Positions 25,566 to 33,072 of a stretch of DNA of 64,000 nt are shown one piece after another (position 1 is the stretch's first letter; each line of letters starts with the position of its first letter). Under the pieces are notes generated by a model. The model saw only the letters and a program-made list of their open reading frames with translations, had not been told where the DNA came from and searched no databases. The DNA is from Colimorpha sp045222295 (GTDB lineage Bacteria; Bacteroidota; Bacteroidia; Bacteroidales; P3). The position numbers and the translations under genes are program-made. The stretch is taken from the NCBI GenBank assembly GCA_045222295.1, contig JBGUXP010000002.1, forward strand, positions 62,001 through 126,000. Reading direction: 5' to 3'.

Positions 25566-25578
25566 ACGCATCTTAATA

Positions 25579-26379
25579 CTAATTATCCTCTACGGCGCCT
25601 TTGATCTGGACTTTGGTGACGCCTTCGTCGATGATGGGTTGGACGAGGGCTTTCATCTCCTGTGGAGAGAACTTTTGGAGCCCTTGCATGGGGGTGGCAC
25701 GGTCGATGGTGTAGACCATCCACTCGCGGGGGCGCAGCAGTCGCACGATGTCCATCATGGGCAGGATGACCTCGGGGCGCGAGGAGTCAAAACCATTCCC
25801 TTTCAGCATGCAGGTCTGCAGCACGAAGTCGCCCCCGAACTGCTTCAGCGCCTCGACGACTCGGGCGAGGTCGTAGCCGGGGGCGGGCATGTTGATCTTC
25901 TCTGCCAGCTCGTTGGTGGGGGCGTCGATCTTCATGATGGGGTTGTCGACCTTGCGCAATGCATTGAAGACTTCGGGGATATGCACGCGCGTGGCGTTGC
26001 TCAGCACGCTGACTTTGGCCGAGGGGTAATATTGGTCACGCAGGCTCAATGTGTCGTCGATAATCTGCGGAAATTCGGGATTGATAGTAGGTTCACCGTC
26101 ACCACTAAAAGTAATGCTATCGACAGGAGTGACTGGGTGACTGAGTGACTGAGTGGCTGAGTAGCCTGAAAGCTCCTTGAGCTTTCGCTCGAGGTCGTTG
26201 CGCACCTTCTCGGCGGTGGGGAGGACGGTGTCGTCGCGGCCGTCGCGGTTCCAGCCACACTCGCAGTAGATGCAGTCGAAATTACATATCTTGCCCTTCT
26301 CGGGCAGCAGGTTGATGCCGAGGGAGCTGCCCAGACGGCGGCTGAAGATGGGTCCGAAAACAGTTTCTTCGCGTATCAT
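25579..26379 (-). CDS. Radical SAM protein (COG0731-like)
   Basis: This 266-residue radical SAM enzyme binds a 4Fe-4S cluster through CNFDCIYCECG (CxxxCxxC, near residue 33). It then has ITFSGDGEPTINPEF (near 95) and the SAM-barrel segments KVSVLSNATRV and PIMKIDAPTNE. The substrate is unknown; relatives are annotated near the tRNA wybutosine TYW1 branch, but this short version lacks a flavodoxin domain. Between KELSGYS and VDSITFSG the gene carries a run of ACTCAGTC-type octamers (26130-26165), which makes this linker prone to length change. A GTTTAAG/GTTTAAA heptamer run lies just upstream of the start (26388-26415). Confidence 0.87.
   Translation of the reverse strand: MIREETVFGPIFSRRLGSSLGINLLPEKGKICNFDCIYCECGWNRDGRDDTVLPTAEKVRNDLERKLKELSGYSATQSLSHPVTPVDSITFSGDGEPTINPEFPQIIDDTLSLRDQYYPSAKVSVLSNATRVHIPEVFNALRKVDNPIMKIDAPTNELAEKINMPAPGYDLARVVEALKQFGGDFVLQTCMLKGNGFDSSRPEVILPMMDIVRLLRPREWMVYTIDRATPMQGLQKFSPQEMKALVQPIIDEGVTKVQIKGAVEDN
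26130..26165. repeat. Octamer microsatellite inside the radical SAM gene
   Basis: About four imperfect units of ACTGAGTG (plus strand) encode the SATQSLSHPVTP linker. Gain or loss of one unit would shift the frame. Confidence 0.7.
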
Positions 26380-26424
26380 TGTCGACAGTTTAAGGTTTAA
26401 GGTTTAAAGTTTAAAGGATCTATG

Positions 26425-27309
26425 TTATAATGAGTTAAATGCGGATTTGACTTTAGCAGTGTTGGTGCGGGAGACAGGGAGGTTATCATGAGTATGCTGC
26501 ATAACAAGTTGTATGGTACCCGATTGGGAAGCAATCTTTTCCACCTGAGCGAGATTGACAAGGAAGGCACGATGGCAGCGTACCACTGTCGGGTAGTCCA
26601 TCAACGTCTCCTCCATCTGCTTGGAGGTGGCCCGGAGCATATCGCTACGTACATCACCATTACATAAATGATACACTTTCACATAGTTGCCTACAGACTC
26701 AATGTAAAGGAGGTCAGTGATGGAGAGTGTGATGCTCTCGCTGGTGCTGCCCGAAAGGGTGATTGCTTGATTGTTTGACTGTTTGACTGTTTGATTATTT
26801 GATTGAGTGAGCGTCTGGGTATTAGTGTATTTAATGGCTTCGTTCAGTCTCTTTGTTTCCTCCAATTCTGCTGCCAAGTATTGGCTGCGGAACTTGAAGC
26901 GCCAATAGAGGCCGATGGCGAAGGAACAGAAGGCCACGATGAGAAGGCAGGTGAGGTAGCCAGGCCACGTGAGGGGGCTGGGGAGATCCTGGGCACTCAT
27001 GGCGAAATGGAAATAGGAGCAGAGCGTCAAGGCCATCAGGGGAGTGTTGATGAGTTGGAACCAGAGGTTGCGACGGATGATGTACTCGACCCCCTTGTCG
27101 AGGGAGGCGGGCATGCGGACGATGTATGTCAAGATGGCTTCGACGAGATAACAGACACCGATACCCAACACCCAGAAAGCGGCCAGATGCGGGTAGACCA
27201 TCCAGTCCAAACCACCCATTCCGAGGGGTTTGAAGATGGCAAAAGTCAGTATGGAGAACCCCATGCTGGTGACGCGAACGGTCAATGTGTCCTTTTGCTC
27301 TTTTGTCAT
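26425..27309 (-). CDS. Membrane LytTR-family transcriptional regulator
   Basis: This 294-residue protein has four predicted membrane helices in its N-terminal half (e.g. YPHLAAFWVLGIGVCYLVEA, LTWPGYLTCLLIVAFCSFAI). A linker follows, then a C-terminal LytTR DNA-binding domain (about 195-294, with LLYIESVGNYVKVYH and VVRCHRAFLVNLAQVEKI). It lacks a receiver domain, so sensing is probably through the membrane part. The linker (TQTLTQSNNQTVKQSNNQAI) is encoded by an octamer microsatellite. It is divergent from the LiaF-like gene 168 bases away, and such pairs are common in Bacteroidales. Confidence 0.9.
   Translation of the reverse strand: MTKEQKDTLTVRVTSMGFSILTFAIFKPLGMGGLDWMVYPHLAAFWVLGIGVCYLVEAILTYIVRMPASLDKGVEYIIRRNLWFQLINTPLMALTLCSYFHFAMSAQDLPSPLTWPGYLTCLLIVAFCSFAIGLYWRFKFRSQYLAAELEETKRLNEAIKYTNTQTLTQSNNQTVKQSNNQAITLSGSTSESITLSITDLLYIESVGNYVKVYHLCNGDVRSDMLRATSKQMEETLMDYPTVVRCHRAFLVNLAQVEKIASQSGTIQLVMQHTHDNLPVSRTNTAKVKSAFNSL
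26758..26812. repeat. Octamer microsatellite inside the LytTR gene
   Basis: About six units of the AATCAAAC / AGTCAAAC type (minus strand) encode QSNNQTVKQSNNQ between the membrane part and the DNA-binding domain. Confidence 0.75.
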
Positions 27310-27396
27310 AAGTTGCCCATAATAACGCAGTTCGTGACAAAATATTGTCTATGCCATTCGTCACTCGTCACAAAAAGTCGCCGTCCGTCACACTCG

Positions 27397-27428
27397 CTTG
27401 TCGGAACGAGAAAATGGTTGTACTTTTG
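27397..27428 (+). promoter_or_regulatory. Bacteroidetes-type promoter for the LiaF-like gene
   Basis: CTTG (one mismatch to TTTG), a 20-base spacer and TACTTTTG (27421-27428) lie 48 bases before the ATG. Confidence 0.65.
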
Positions 27429-27476
27429 CAACCGAAAAAATGAGAAATGAAAAATAAAAACTAAAAATTAAAAGTT

Positions 27477-28028
27477 ATGGTAACAAGATTTTTGCTTGGA
27501 ATTATTCTGGTCGCCATGGGGCTGCTGAAGCTGGGCGACATGTTCGACCTCGTCGATGCCGACTGGCTGTGGCAGCAGCCGTGGACAGCCTATGTCGCGC
27601 CTGCGGCGCTGATTCTCTTCGGCTTCGACCTCATTTTCCGGCGGCGGGAGCATCGGCACGAGCAGTTTCTGCAGCGCCCGGTACCCTCTTCGGAGGAGGG
27701 CAAGCGCATCGTCTGCAGAACGAAGTTCGGGGGCGACGAGTACGTCTATCACGGCGAGACCTTCCACGGTGCCAGCCTGGAGGTGTTCTGCGGCGGCATC
27801 CGTCTCGATCTCCGCGAAGCCACTATCACTGAGGATGAAGAGATAGACATCCACAATTCCTGCGGCGGCATTGAAATCATCGTCCCGAGGACGGTCAACG
27901 TGGCGGTGCAGAGCCGCAGCTTCCTGGGAGGTGTGGAAAACAACGCCAATAGCACCACCCTCCATTCGGCGCCCACCATCCATATCGTCGCCAGCAATTT
28001 CTGCAGCGGAGTCGAGATAAGGAATTAA
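27477..28028 (+). CDS. LiaF-like / cell-wall-active antibiotics response protein
   Basis: This 183-residue protein has two N-terminal membrane helices (FLLGIILVAMGLLKLGDMF and YVAPAALILFGFDLIF). A soluble right-handed beta-type domain of the LiaF C-terminal/DUF2154 kind follows (EVFCGGIRLDLREATI, NSCGGIEIIVPRTVNVAV, SNFCSGVEI). Related LiaF proteins restrain envelope-stress sensors in Firmicutes. Here the divergent membrane LytTR regulator is the likely partner, which is inference. The M28 peptidase gene follows after 58 bases of AAAAGTTAAAAG-type repeats and may be cotranscribed. Confidence 0.82.
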   Translation: MVTRFLLGIILVAMGLLKLGDMFDLVDADWLWQQPWTAYVAPAALILFGFDLIFRRREHRHEQFLQRPVPSSEEGKRIVCRTKFGGDEYVYHGETFHGASLEVFCGGIRLDLREATITEDEEIDIHNSCGGIEIIVPRTVNVAVQSRSFLGGVENNANSTTLHSAPTIHIVASNFCSGVEIRN

Positions 28029-28086
28029 TTGATAGACAAGAGATAAGAGTTAAAAGATACGAGCTAAAAGTTAAAAGATAAAAGTT

Positions 28087-29790
28087 ATGAAAAAACTTTT
28101 CTTTGTTATAGTATTCGCTTTCACATCTCACCTCTCACCATTCACCTCTCACGCACAGGATTTGTCGCACTACAAGCAGATTGTCAAAGAGCTAAGTTCG
28201 GCAAAGTACCAAGGGCGTGGATATGCCAAGAATGGTGCCAACATGGCGGGGAAATACCTCGAACAAGAATACCGTAAGGCGGGCGTCGACGAAGTGATGC
28301 TTCAGCCCTTCTCATTGGACATCAACACCTTCTCAGGAAAGATGGAGATGTCTGTCGATGGCCGTAAACTGACTCCTGGTATTGACTTCTCGATGCGCGA
28401 ATACTCGCCGGGAGTACAAGGCACCTATAAACTTTATTATGTCGACACCCTGAACTTCGATGCTGAAAAGATGTTCGCTGACCTGTCGAAACCCGAAAAT
28501 AAAGGCTGCTTCGTGGTGTGCGACTTCTGGTTTGCCTACAAGCACTCCAAAGACTTCCGCAAGCTACAATTTGGTGACGAGTGCCCTAACGCAGGTATGG
28601 TACAGACCTGGGAGCCGCTGTTGAAGTTCTACAAAGCTTACGGCGAGGAGGTCAAGGGAAAACCCATCATCTGGGCAGAGTCGGATTTTCCGAAGGATGC
28701 CAAAAGCATCACTGTCAATATCGAGAATAAGTTCTTGAAGGACTACGAATGTTTCAACGTCATCGCCAAGGTGGAAGGCCGTAAACACGACAGTTGTATC
28801 GTTTTCACAGCTCACTATGACCACCTGGGTAATCTCGGCCGTGATGTGTACTACGCCGGAGCCAACGATAACGCCTCAGGCACCGCTGCCATTGTTACCC
28901 TCGCCGCCTATTACGCCAAGCACCGTCCTGAATATGACATGTATTTCCTCTCCTTCTCCGGCGAAGACGCAGGCCTCCGTGGCTCGGAGTACTATGCCGA
29001 ACACCCCGTGGTGCCTCTCAGCCAGATAAAGTATCTTCTTAACATAGATATGATTGGCGACAATAACCCCGTGCAGTACTGTGAGGTGAGCGACGAGGGA
29101 ATGCCTGGTTTTGCTCTCTTTGAACAGATTAACGGCGAGAAACACCATTTCAAGGCTCTGAATAGAGGAGAACTTGCCGGCAACAGCGACCACTACCCCT
29201 TCGCTCAGCGTCACGTACCCTGCATCTTCTTCGAGAACGAAGAGGGAGACGCCTTCAAGTACTATCACACCACCTTCGATGACTACGAGCATTTCCTCAC
29301 CGATACCTACGAGCCACTATTCCGTCTGGTGACGGAGTTCGTGGAGAGATACAATGTGCGTGTGGAGGGTCACTACACCTATGAACATGCCTTCAATTAT
29401 GATTTGGAAGGCATCCATCTCAATGTAAATGAAACGGGTACAATGGATTTCTATCCCGACGGAACGGCGCTCGACTCGGCACGACAGGTGTATACCGCCA
29501 CAATGAAGGATGGCCGGAGGGTGACGTGGGTGTACAACTACATCAGTCCCAGTCGCTGGCACCTGGAGGGCAATGACCTTTACTTTGCCGGAGTCAAGGA
29601 GGGCTTCCGTATGGAGGTGGTTGGAGATAACAAGGAACCCGAGTTGGCGCAAAAGATTGCGAGCATCTATAGTGGAAACATCGACTACGAGTACAAGTTC
29701 CACATCGACACACTAACTTCCAATCTGTTGCAGTGGAGTTTCATCTACCGCGACGGTCACTCCGACACATGGAAATTTTACAGAGAATAA
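28087..29790 (+). CDS. M28-family metallopeptidase (exported)
   Basis: This 567-residue protein has a signal peptide (MKKLFFVIVFAFTSHLSPFTSHA). The M28 zinc-peptidase core has FTAHYDHLGNLG (near 236), AGANDNASGTAAIV (near 258), SGEDAGLRGSEYY (catalytic and metal glutamates, near 288) and LAGNSDHYPFAQRHVPCIFF. A non-conserved C-terminal region (about 430-567) follows. Such enzymes are aminopeptidases acting in the periplasm or at the surface. The signal-peptide stretch is encoded by repeats of CTCACCTCTCAC type, a low-complexity pattern also seen in other genes here. Confidence 0.92.
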   Translation: MKKLFFVIVFAFTSHLSPFTSHAQDLSHYKQIVKELSSAKYQGRGYAKNGANMAGKYLEQEYRKAGVDEVMLQPFSLDINTFSGKMEMSVDGRKLTPGIDFSMREYSPGVQGTYKLYYVDTLNFDAEKMFADLSKPENKGCFVVCDFWFAYKHSKDFRKLQFGDECPNAGMVQTWEPLLKFYKAYGEEVKGKPIIWAESDFPKDAKSITVNIENKFLKDYECFNVIAKVEGRKHDSCIVFTAHYDHLGNLGRDVYYAGANDNASGTAAIVTLAAYYAKHRPEYDMYFLSFSGEDAGLRGSEYYAEHPVVPLSQIKYLLNIDMIGDNNPVQYCEVSDEGMPGFALFEQINGEKHHFKALNRGELAGNSDHYPFAQRHVPCIFFENEEGDAFKYYHTTFDDYEHFLTDTYEPLFRLVTEFVERYNVRVEGHYTYEHAFNYDLEGIHLNVNETGTMDFYPDGTALDSARQVYTATMKDGRRVTWVYNYISPSRWHLEGNDLYFAGVKEGFRMEVVGDNKEPELAQKIASIYSGNIDYEYKFHIDTLTSNLLQWSFIYRDGHSDTWKFYRE

Positions 29791-29803
29791 ATGAAAACAG
29801 ATA

Positions 29804-31036
29804 ATGAGAAAGCATTGGATTGACAACCTGCGTTGGGTAACAGTGCTGCTGGTGCTGCTTTATCATGTCATCTATTTCTACAATAACAAAGGCGTCTTTG
29901 GTGGCATTGGCGGTTTCGGTGACGGACCTCAGTATCAAGACACATTGATGTACATCCTCTACCCGTGGTTTATGCCGCTGCTGTTCTTGCTGGCAGGTAT
30001 CAGCGCCCGCTACAGTCTAACCCCTAACACCTCCCCTAAGTTAGGGGAGGTGGCTGCCCAAAGGGCAGACGGAGGAGTGTGTAAAAATGCTAAAGAATGG
30101 TTCCGTTCCCGCACCCGCAAGCTCTTGGTGCCCGCCACCATCGGCCTGCTGGTATTTCAATGGATGATGGGGTATTTCAATACCCATGTGGCTGGTGTTG
30201 ATGTGCTGGCCAATGTACCGCAGCCGGCGAAGTTCTTCTTGTGGGCCTTCAGTGGCATTGGTCCGCTGTGGTTCATCCAAGACCTATGGCTGTTCTCGCT
30301 GATTTTATTATTGATCAGGAAACTGACTCTATCCAACTCCCCCTCTAAGTTAGAAGGGGTGGCCGAAGGCCGGGAGCGTGTGTCTGCCGCCCGCAGGGCG
30401 GACAGAGGGGTACGTCAAAACCGGATCGTCATAGTTTTAGGGCTGATACTGTTGGGCGTGCTGCTTTGGGCAGGTGAATACACACTGAATTTCCATCCGC
30501 GTGTAGGAACCATGGACGGCCTCTGGAACCTCTACAAGCCGTTGTTCTACCTCATTCCTTTCCTGCTGGGCTACTTTGTCTTCTGGCGCGACGAGGTGCA
30601 GGAGACTCTGGGTAAAGTATGGCTCCCAATGATGGCTGCTGCCGTTGTCAGCGGCGCGCTGCTGGTTGTCACCACCTTCGGAGAGAACAACACCACGCCG
30701 CAGTACCTGGCCTCGCCACTTAACAACCTCTACGGCTGGCTGATGTGTCTGGCCATGATGGGTTGGTTCAAAGCCAAATTCGACTGCACGGGGCGCTTCG
30801 CCGCCTACATGACCCGCAGCAGCTTCGGCCTCTATATCGTCCATTATCTGGTGATTGCGAGCCTCGGCTACATGATGAAAACCTACACTACCCTACCCCC
30901 CGTGGTCATGTACCTCATCCTCACCGTCGCTGCCTTCACCCTCTCACCGCTGCTGTATGAAGCCCTGCGAAGGATTCCAATACTCAGATGGTGTATCTTC
31001 GGAGAAAGGAAGCAGACACAAAAAGTTATAAAATGA
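29804..31036 (+). CDS. Membrane acyltransferase (acyltransferase-3 type) with two in-frame repeat insertions
   Basis: This 410-residue polytopic protein of the acyltransferase-3/OpgC-like family has about ten membrane helices. Its start, RKHWIDNLRWVTVLLVLLYHVIYFY, holds the conserved catalytic-type histidine. Such proteins acylate surface glycans or lipids. Two palindromic elements lie in loops between helices. D1 (30029-30082) sits between helices 2 and 3 and D2 (30335-30416) sits before a middle helix. Each adds roughly 18-28 residues without breaking the frame. Its stop overlaps the start of the CAT-like gene (ATGA). Confidence 0.87.
   Translation: MRKHWIDNLRWVTVLLVLLYHVIYFYNNKGVFGGIGGFGDGPQYQDTLMYILYPWFMPLLFLLAGISARYSLTPNTSPKLGEVAAQRADGGVCKNAKEWFRSRTRKLLVPATIGLLVFQWMMGYFNTHVAGVDVLANVPQPAKFFLWAFSGIGPLWFIQDLWLFSLILLLIRKLTLSNSPSKLEGVAEGRERVSAARRADRGVRQNRIVIVLGLILLGVLLWAGEYTLNFHPRVGTMDGLWNLYKPLFYLIPFLLGYFVFWRDEVQETLGKVWLPMMAAAVVSGALLVVTTFGENNTTPQYLASPLNNLYGWLMCLAMMGWFKAKFDCTGRFAAYMTRSSFGLYIVHYLVIASLGYMMKTYTTLPPVVMYLILTVAAFTLSPLLYEALRRIPILRWCIFGERKQTQKVIK
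30029..30082 (+). repeat. In-gene palindromic element, copy D1
   Basis: CTCCCCTAAGTTAGGGGAG, second stem GCTGCCCAAAGGGCAGAC, then GGAGGAGTGTGT. It encodes TSPKLGEVAAQRADGGVC. Confidence 0.88.
30335..30416 (+). repeat. In-gene palindromic element, copy D2 (composite)
   Basis: A type 2 unit (CTCCCCCTCTAAGTTAGAAG, then GGTGGCCGAAGGCCGGGAG, then CGTGTGTC) is followed directly by a second hairpin resembling type 1 stem II (GCCGCCCGCAGGGCGGAC). It encodes SNSPSKLEGVAEGRERVS and then AARRADRGVRQ. Confidence 0.83.
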
Positions 31037-31668
31037 TTACAGAAGTTAACCCATGTGAGACAACTCGAGCGGAGGCATTCAGTATGTGGATGTCATCGCC
31101 CATGCCGATGGTGACGCTGGTGAAGACGCTGGATGTTACTCGGTTGGAGAAGGTCAGCAAAAAGAGTGGCATGAAGTTCACGATGCTGTTGTGCTGGTGC
31201 ATTGGCAAATCCGCCAGTGGAATAGAGGAATTCTTTCTCCTGCCGGAAAAGGACAAAATGTACAGATTCGACCGGCTGGCCGTCAACGTGATTGTGGAAA
31301 ACAGCAAGGGCGGCATCAATTCCTGCGACATCCCTTACACGGATGATTTACAGCAGTTCAACCGCGACTATTTGGAGCTGACAGCGCAGGCAGCGAATGA
31401 ATGCAAGAGTTCTTTCCTTGAGGACCACATGGTTGTCGGCACCTCAGCCATGGTGCAGACGGAGCTCGACTGCATCGTCAACCAATACACTGACCAGTTC
31501 TGCAACCCGTTCCTGGCATGGGGCAGGTATCGCAATGGACTGTTCAAAACCACTCTCCCTGTTTCCTTCCAATTCCATCACGTCCAGATGGATGGTGGTC
31601 ATGCTGCGAGGTTTCTCAACGACCTACAAAATACCATAAAAACAATAAAATTAAATGGAAACCAATAG
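31033..31668 (+). CDS. Chloramphenicol acetyltransferase-like protein
   Basis: This 211-residue CAT-fold acetyltransferase has the active-site motif FQFHHVQMDGGHAARFL (HHxxxDG, near 182) at the expected C-terminal site, and a divergent N-terminus (ETTRAEAFSMWMSSPMPMVT). The ATG at 31033 overlaps the stop of the membrane acyltransferase as ATGA; a more upstream in-frame ATG at 30988 is inside that gene. Whether it confers chloramphenicol resistance cannot be told, since many chromosomal CAT-like enzymes act on other acceptors. It overlaps the GNAT gene by 14 bases. Confidence 0.82.
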   Translation: MITEVNPCETTRAEAFSMWMSSPMPMVTLVKTLDVTRLEKVSKKSGMKFTMLLCWCIGKSASGIEEFFLLPEKDKMYRFDRLAVNVIVENSKGGINSCDIPYTDDLQQFNRDYLELTAQAANECKSSFLEDHMVVGTSAMVQTELDCIVNQYTDQFCNPFLAWGRYRNGLFKTTLPVSFQFHHVQMDGGHAARFLNDLQNTIKTIKLNGNQ

Positions 31669-32206
31669 GATACTGTTACGCCCCTGGCGCGAGTGCGATG
31701 CTCCTGCGTTGTTTAAATATGCCAGCGACCCCGAGGTGGGGCCCCGGGCGGGCTGGCAGCCGCACAAGAGCGTGGAGGAGAGCCTCGAGATTATCCGCAC
31801 GCTCTTCTGTAGTGACCATATGTGGGCCATTGAATGGAAAGAGACGGGCGAGCCCATCGGCTGCATGGGCTATTTCATCTACGGCGAGAGCAATATCAAT
31901 ATTGGCGAGCACGATGCCGAAGTCGGCTATTGGGTGGCCAGGCCCTATTGGAACCAAGGCATCTGTAGCGAGGCACTGCGGCTGCTGATAGACTACAGCT
32001 TCAATGAGAAGGGATTTGCCACCCTCTGGAGCGACTTCTTCCCCGACAATCCCGCCTCCGGCCGCGTGATGGAGAAGTGCGGCTTCCGCGACACCGGCGA
32101 AATCAACTATTGCAGCCAACTGCAACTCGGATCCGACAAGCCTGTAAAAATAATGAGATTGGATAATAATAAAACAAAAAAAAGGCATCCTTGCGGATGC
32201 CTCTGA
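31655..32206 (+). CDS. GNAT N-acetyltransferase (RimJ/RimL-like)
   Basis: This 183-residue GNAT-fold enzyme has an N-terminal TNRILLRPWRECDAPALFKYA, the acetyl-CoA site region VGYWVARPYWNQGICSEALRLL (near 90-110) and ENP-type FFPDNPASGRVMEKCGF (near 127). These are typical of ribosomal-protein or small-molecule acetyltransferases. It ends an acyltransferase-CAT-GNAT operon with overlapping genes. Its last eight or nine codons (KKRHPCGCL) are written by the terminator hairpin of the convergent tRNA gene, so the natural C-terminus probably ended earlier or was acquired by read-in. Confidence 0.88.
   Translation: METNRILLRPWRECDAPALFKYASDPEVGPRAGWQPHKSVEESLEIIRTLFCSDHMWAIEWKETGEPIGCMGYFIYGESNINIGEHDAEVGYWVARPYWNQGICSEALRLLIDYSFNEKGFATLWSDFFPDNPASGRVMEKCGFRDTGEINYCSQLQLGSDKPVKIMRLDNNKTKKRHPCGCL
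32174..32203 (-). terminator. Terminator of the tRNA-Val gene
   Basis: On the minus strand GGCATCC, a loop and GGATGCC are followed by TTTTTTTG, a few bases after the tRNA end. It overlaps the 3' end of the GNAT gene. Confidence 0.85.
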
Positions 32207-32207
32207 G

Positions 32208-32282
32208 TGGTCTGTGGGAGATTCGAACTCTCGACCTCTTCCGTGTGAAGGAAGCGCTCTGAACCAACTGAGCTAACAGACC
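32208..32282 (-). tRNA. tRNA-Val (anticodon CAC)
   Basis: The 75-base cloverleaf has acceptor stem GGTCTGT / ACAGACC with discriminator A, a D-arm with AGTTGGTTCAG, and anticodon arm CTTCC-TTCACAC-GGAAG giving CAC. The T-loop is TTCGAAT, with one A-C mismatch in the T-stem (positions 50-64). CCA is not encoded. A perfect consensus promoter lies 36 bases upstream. Confidence 0.95.
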
Positions 32283-32317
32283 GACTTCTCTACCCCTTAT
32301 AGGCTTGAAAACGGGTG

Positions 32318-32348
32318 CAAAAGTACGAACATTTTTGAAACTGACAAA
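32318..32348 (-). promoter_or_regulatory. Bacteroidetes-type promoter for tRNA-Val
   Basis: On the minus strand TTTG (32348-32345), a 19-base spacer and TACTTTTG (32325-32318). An exact match to the consensus. Confidence 0.85.
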
Positions 32349-32361
32349 ATTTTTCTTTACC

Positions 32362-33072
32362 ATGAGCAAAAAGAAGGGTAAATTAACACAGATGCAAATC
32401 AACGGAATAACCTGTATTGCAGTTATATTAGTCGCAACACTACTCATCGTATTTTTTTATAAAAAACCCTCTTCAGAGCCCATCTATCATGACTCAATCC
32501 AGGCACAGAATAGCGATATTTTGAAAAATAAGGAGGATTCCGTCTATCACTCGCGACACAGAAAAAATAATGAACATTCATCGCCCAACACTCACCACTC
32601 ATCCTTCAACACCCAACACTTTTACACCTCCAATACTCCCGCTCCCACCCGTAGACCTTTGGTGGTGAACCTTAATGATGCTGACACCACTACACTCATG
32701 CTTCTGCATGGCATCGGTCCGACATTTGCCCGTCGTATAACAAAGTATCGCGAACGACTCGGTGGATTCACAAACAAAGAACAGCTCTTGGAAGTCTACG
32801 GATTCACACCGGAACTGATGAACCACATCGCCCCACACCTTTCTTTTGACACTGCAGACATCCGCCATATCCCTATCAATAGCGTGGGGCTCAAAGAACT
32901 CATCAAACACCCTTATGTGGACTACTATTTCGCCCGCGACCTCATCAACCTACGTTCACACGGGCAATTTTTCAGAGGATACAAAGACCTTCGCGCCATT
33001 CCTGGCGCTAGCGACTCAATGCTCACCAAACTCCTCCCCTATCTAGATTTCAGCATTCCTGCTACGCAGTAG
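32362..33072 (+). CDS. Membrane-anchored helix-hairpin-helix (ComEA-like) protein
   Basis: From the ATG at 32362 the protein has 236 residues. A basic start (MSKKKGKLTQMQ) precedes one membrane helix (ITCIAVILVATLLIVFFY) and a low-complexity linker (HHSSFNTQHF). Two or three HhH motifs follow: LNDADTTTLMLLHGIGPTFARRI (near 105) and INSVGLKELIKHPYVDYYFARDL (near 175). Such proteins bind double-stranded DNA during uptake or at the envelope. The in-frame ATG at 32305 lies over the divergent tRNA promoter and is less likely. It is convergent with the Wzz gene, and the two overlap by 11 bases. Confidence 0.83.
   Translation: MSKKKGKLTQMQINGITCIAVILVATLLIVFFYKKPSSEPIYHDSIQAQNSDILKNKEDSVYHSRHRKNNEHSSPNTHHSSFNTQHFYTSNTPAPTRRPLVVNLNDADTTTLMLLHGIGPTFARRITKYRERLGGFTNKEQLLEVYGFTPELMNHIAPHLSFDTADIRHIPINSVGLKELIKHPYVDYYFARDLINLRSHGQFFRGYKDLRAIPGASDSMLTKLLPYLDFSIPATQ

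Larger units (their letters stand above)
24966..25578. other. Repeat-packed intergenic region
   Basis: About 613 bases without a supported gene lie between the hydrolase and the convergent radical SAM gene. They hold the hairpin repeat E2, a terminator, three palindromic elements (C1-C3), and two and a third units of a 32-base tandem repeat. This is the densest repeat cluster in the window. Confidence 0.75.

Noticed and set aside
31033..31668. Calling the CAT-like gene a chloramphenicol resistance determinant
   Set aside because: The HHxxxDG motif shows only the fold. Many chromosomal relatives do not act on chloramphenicol, and there is no mobile context.
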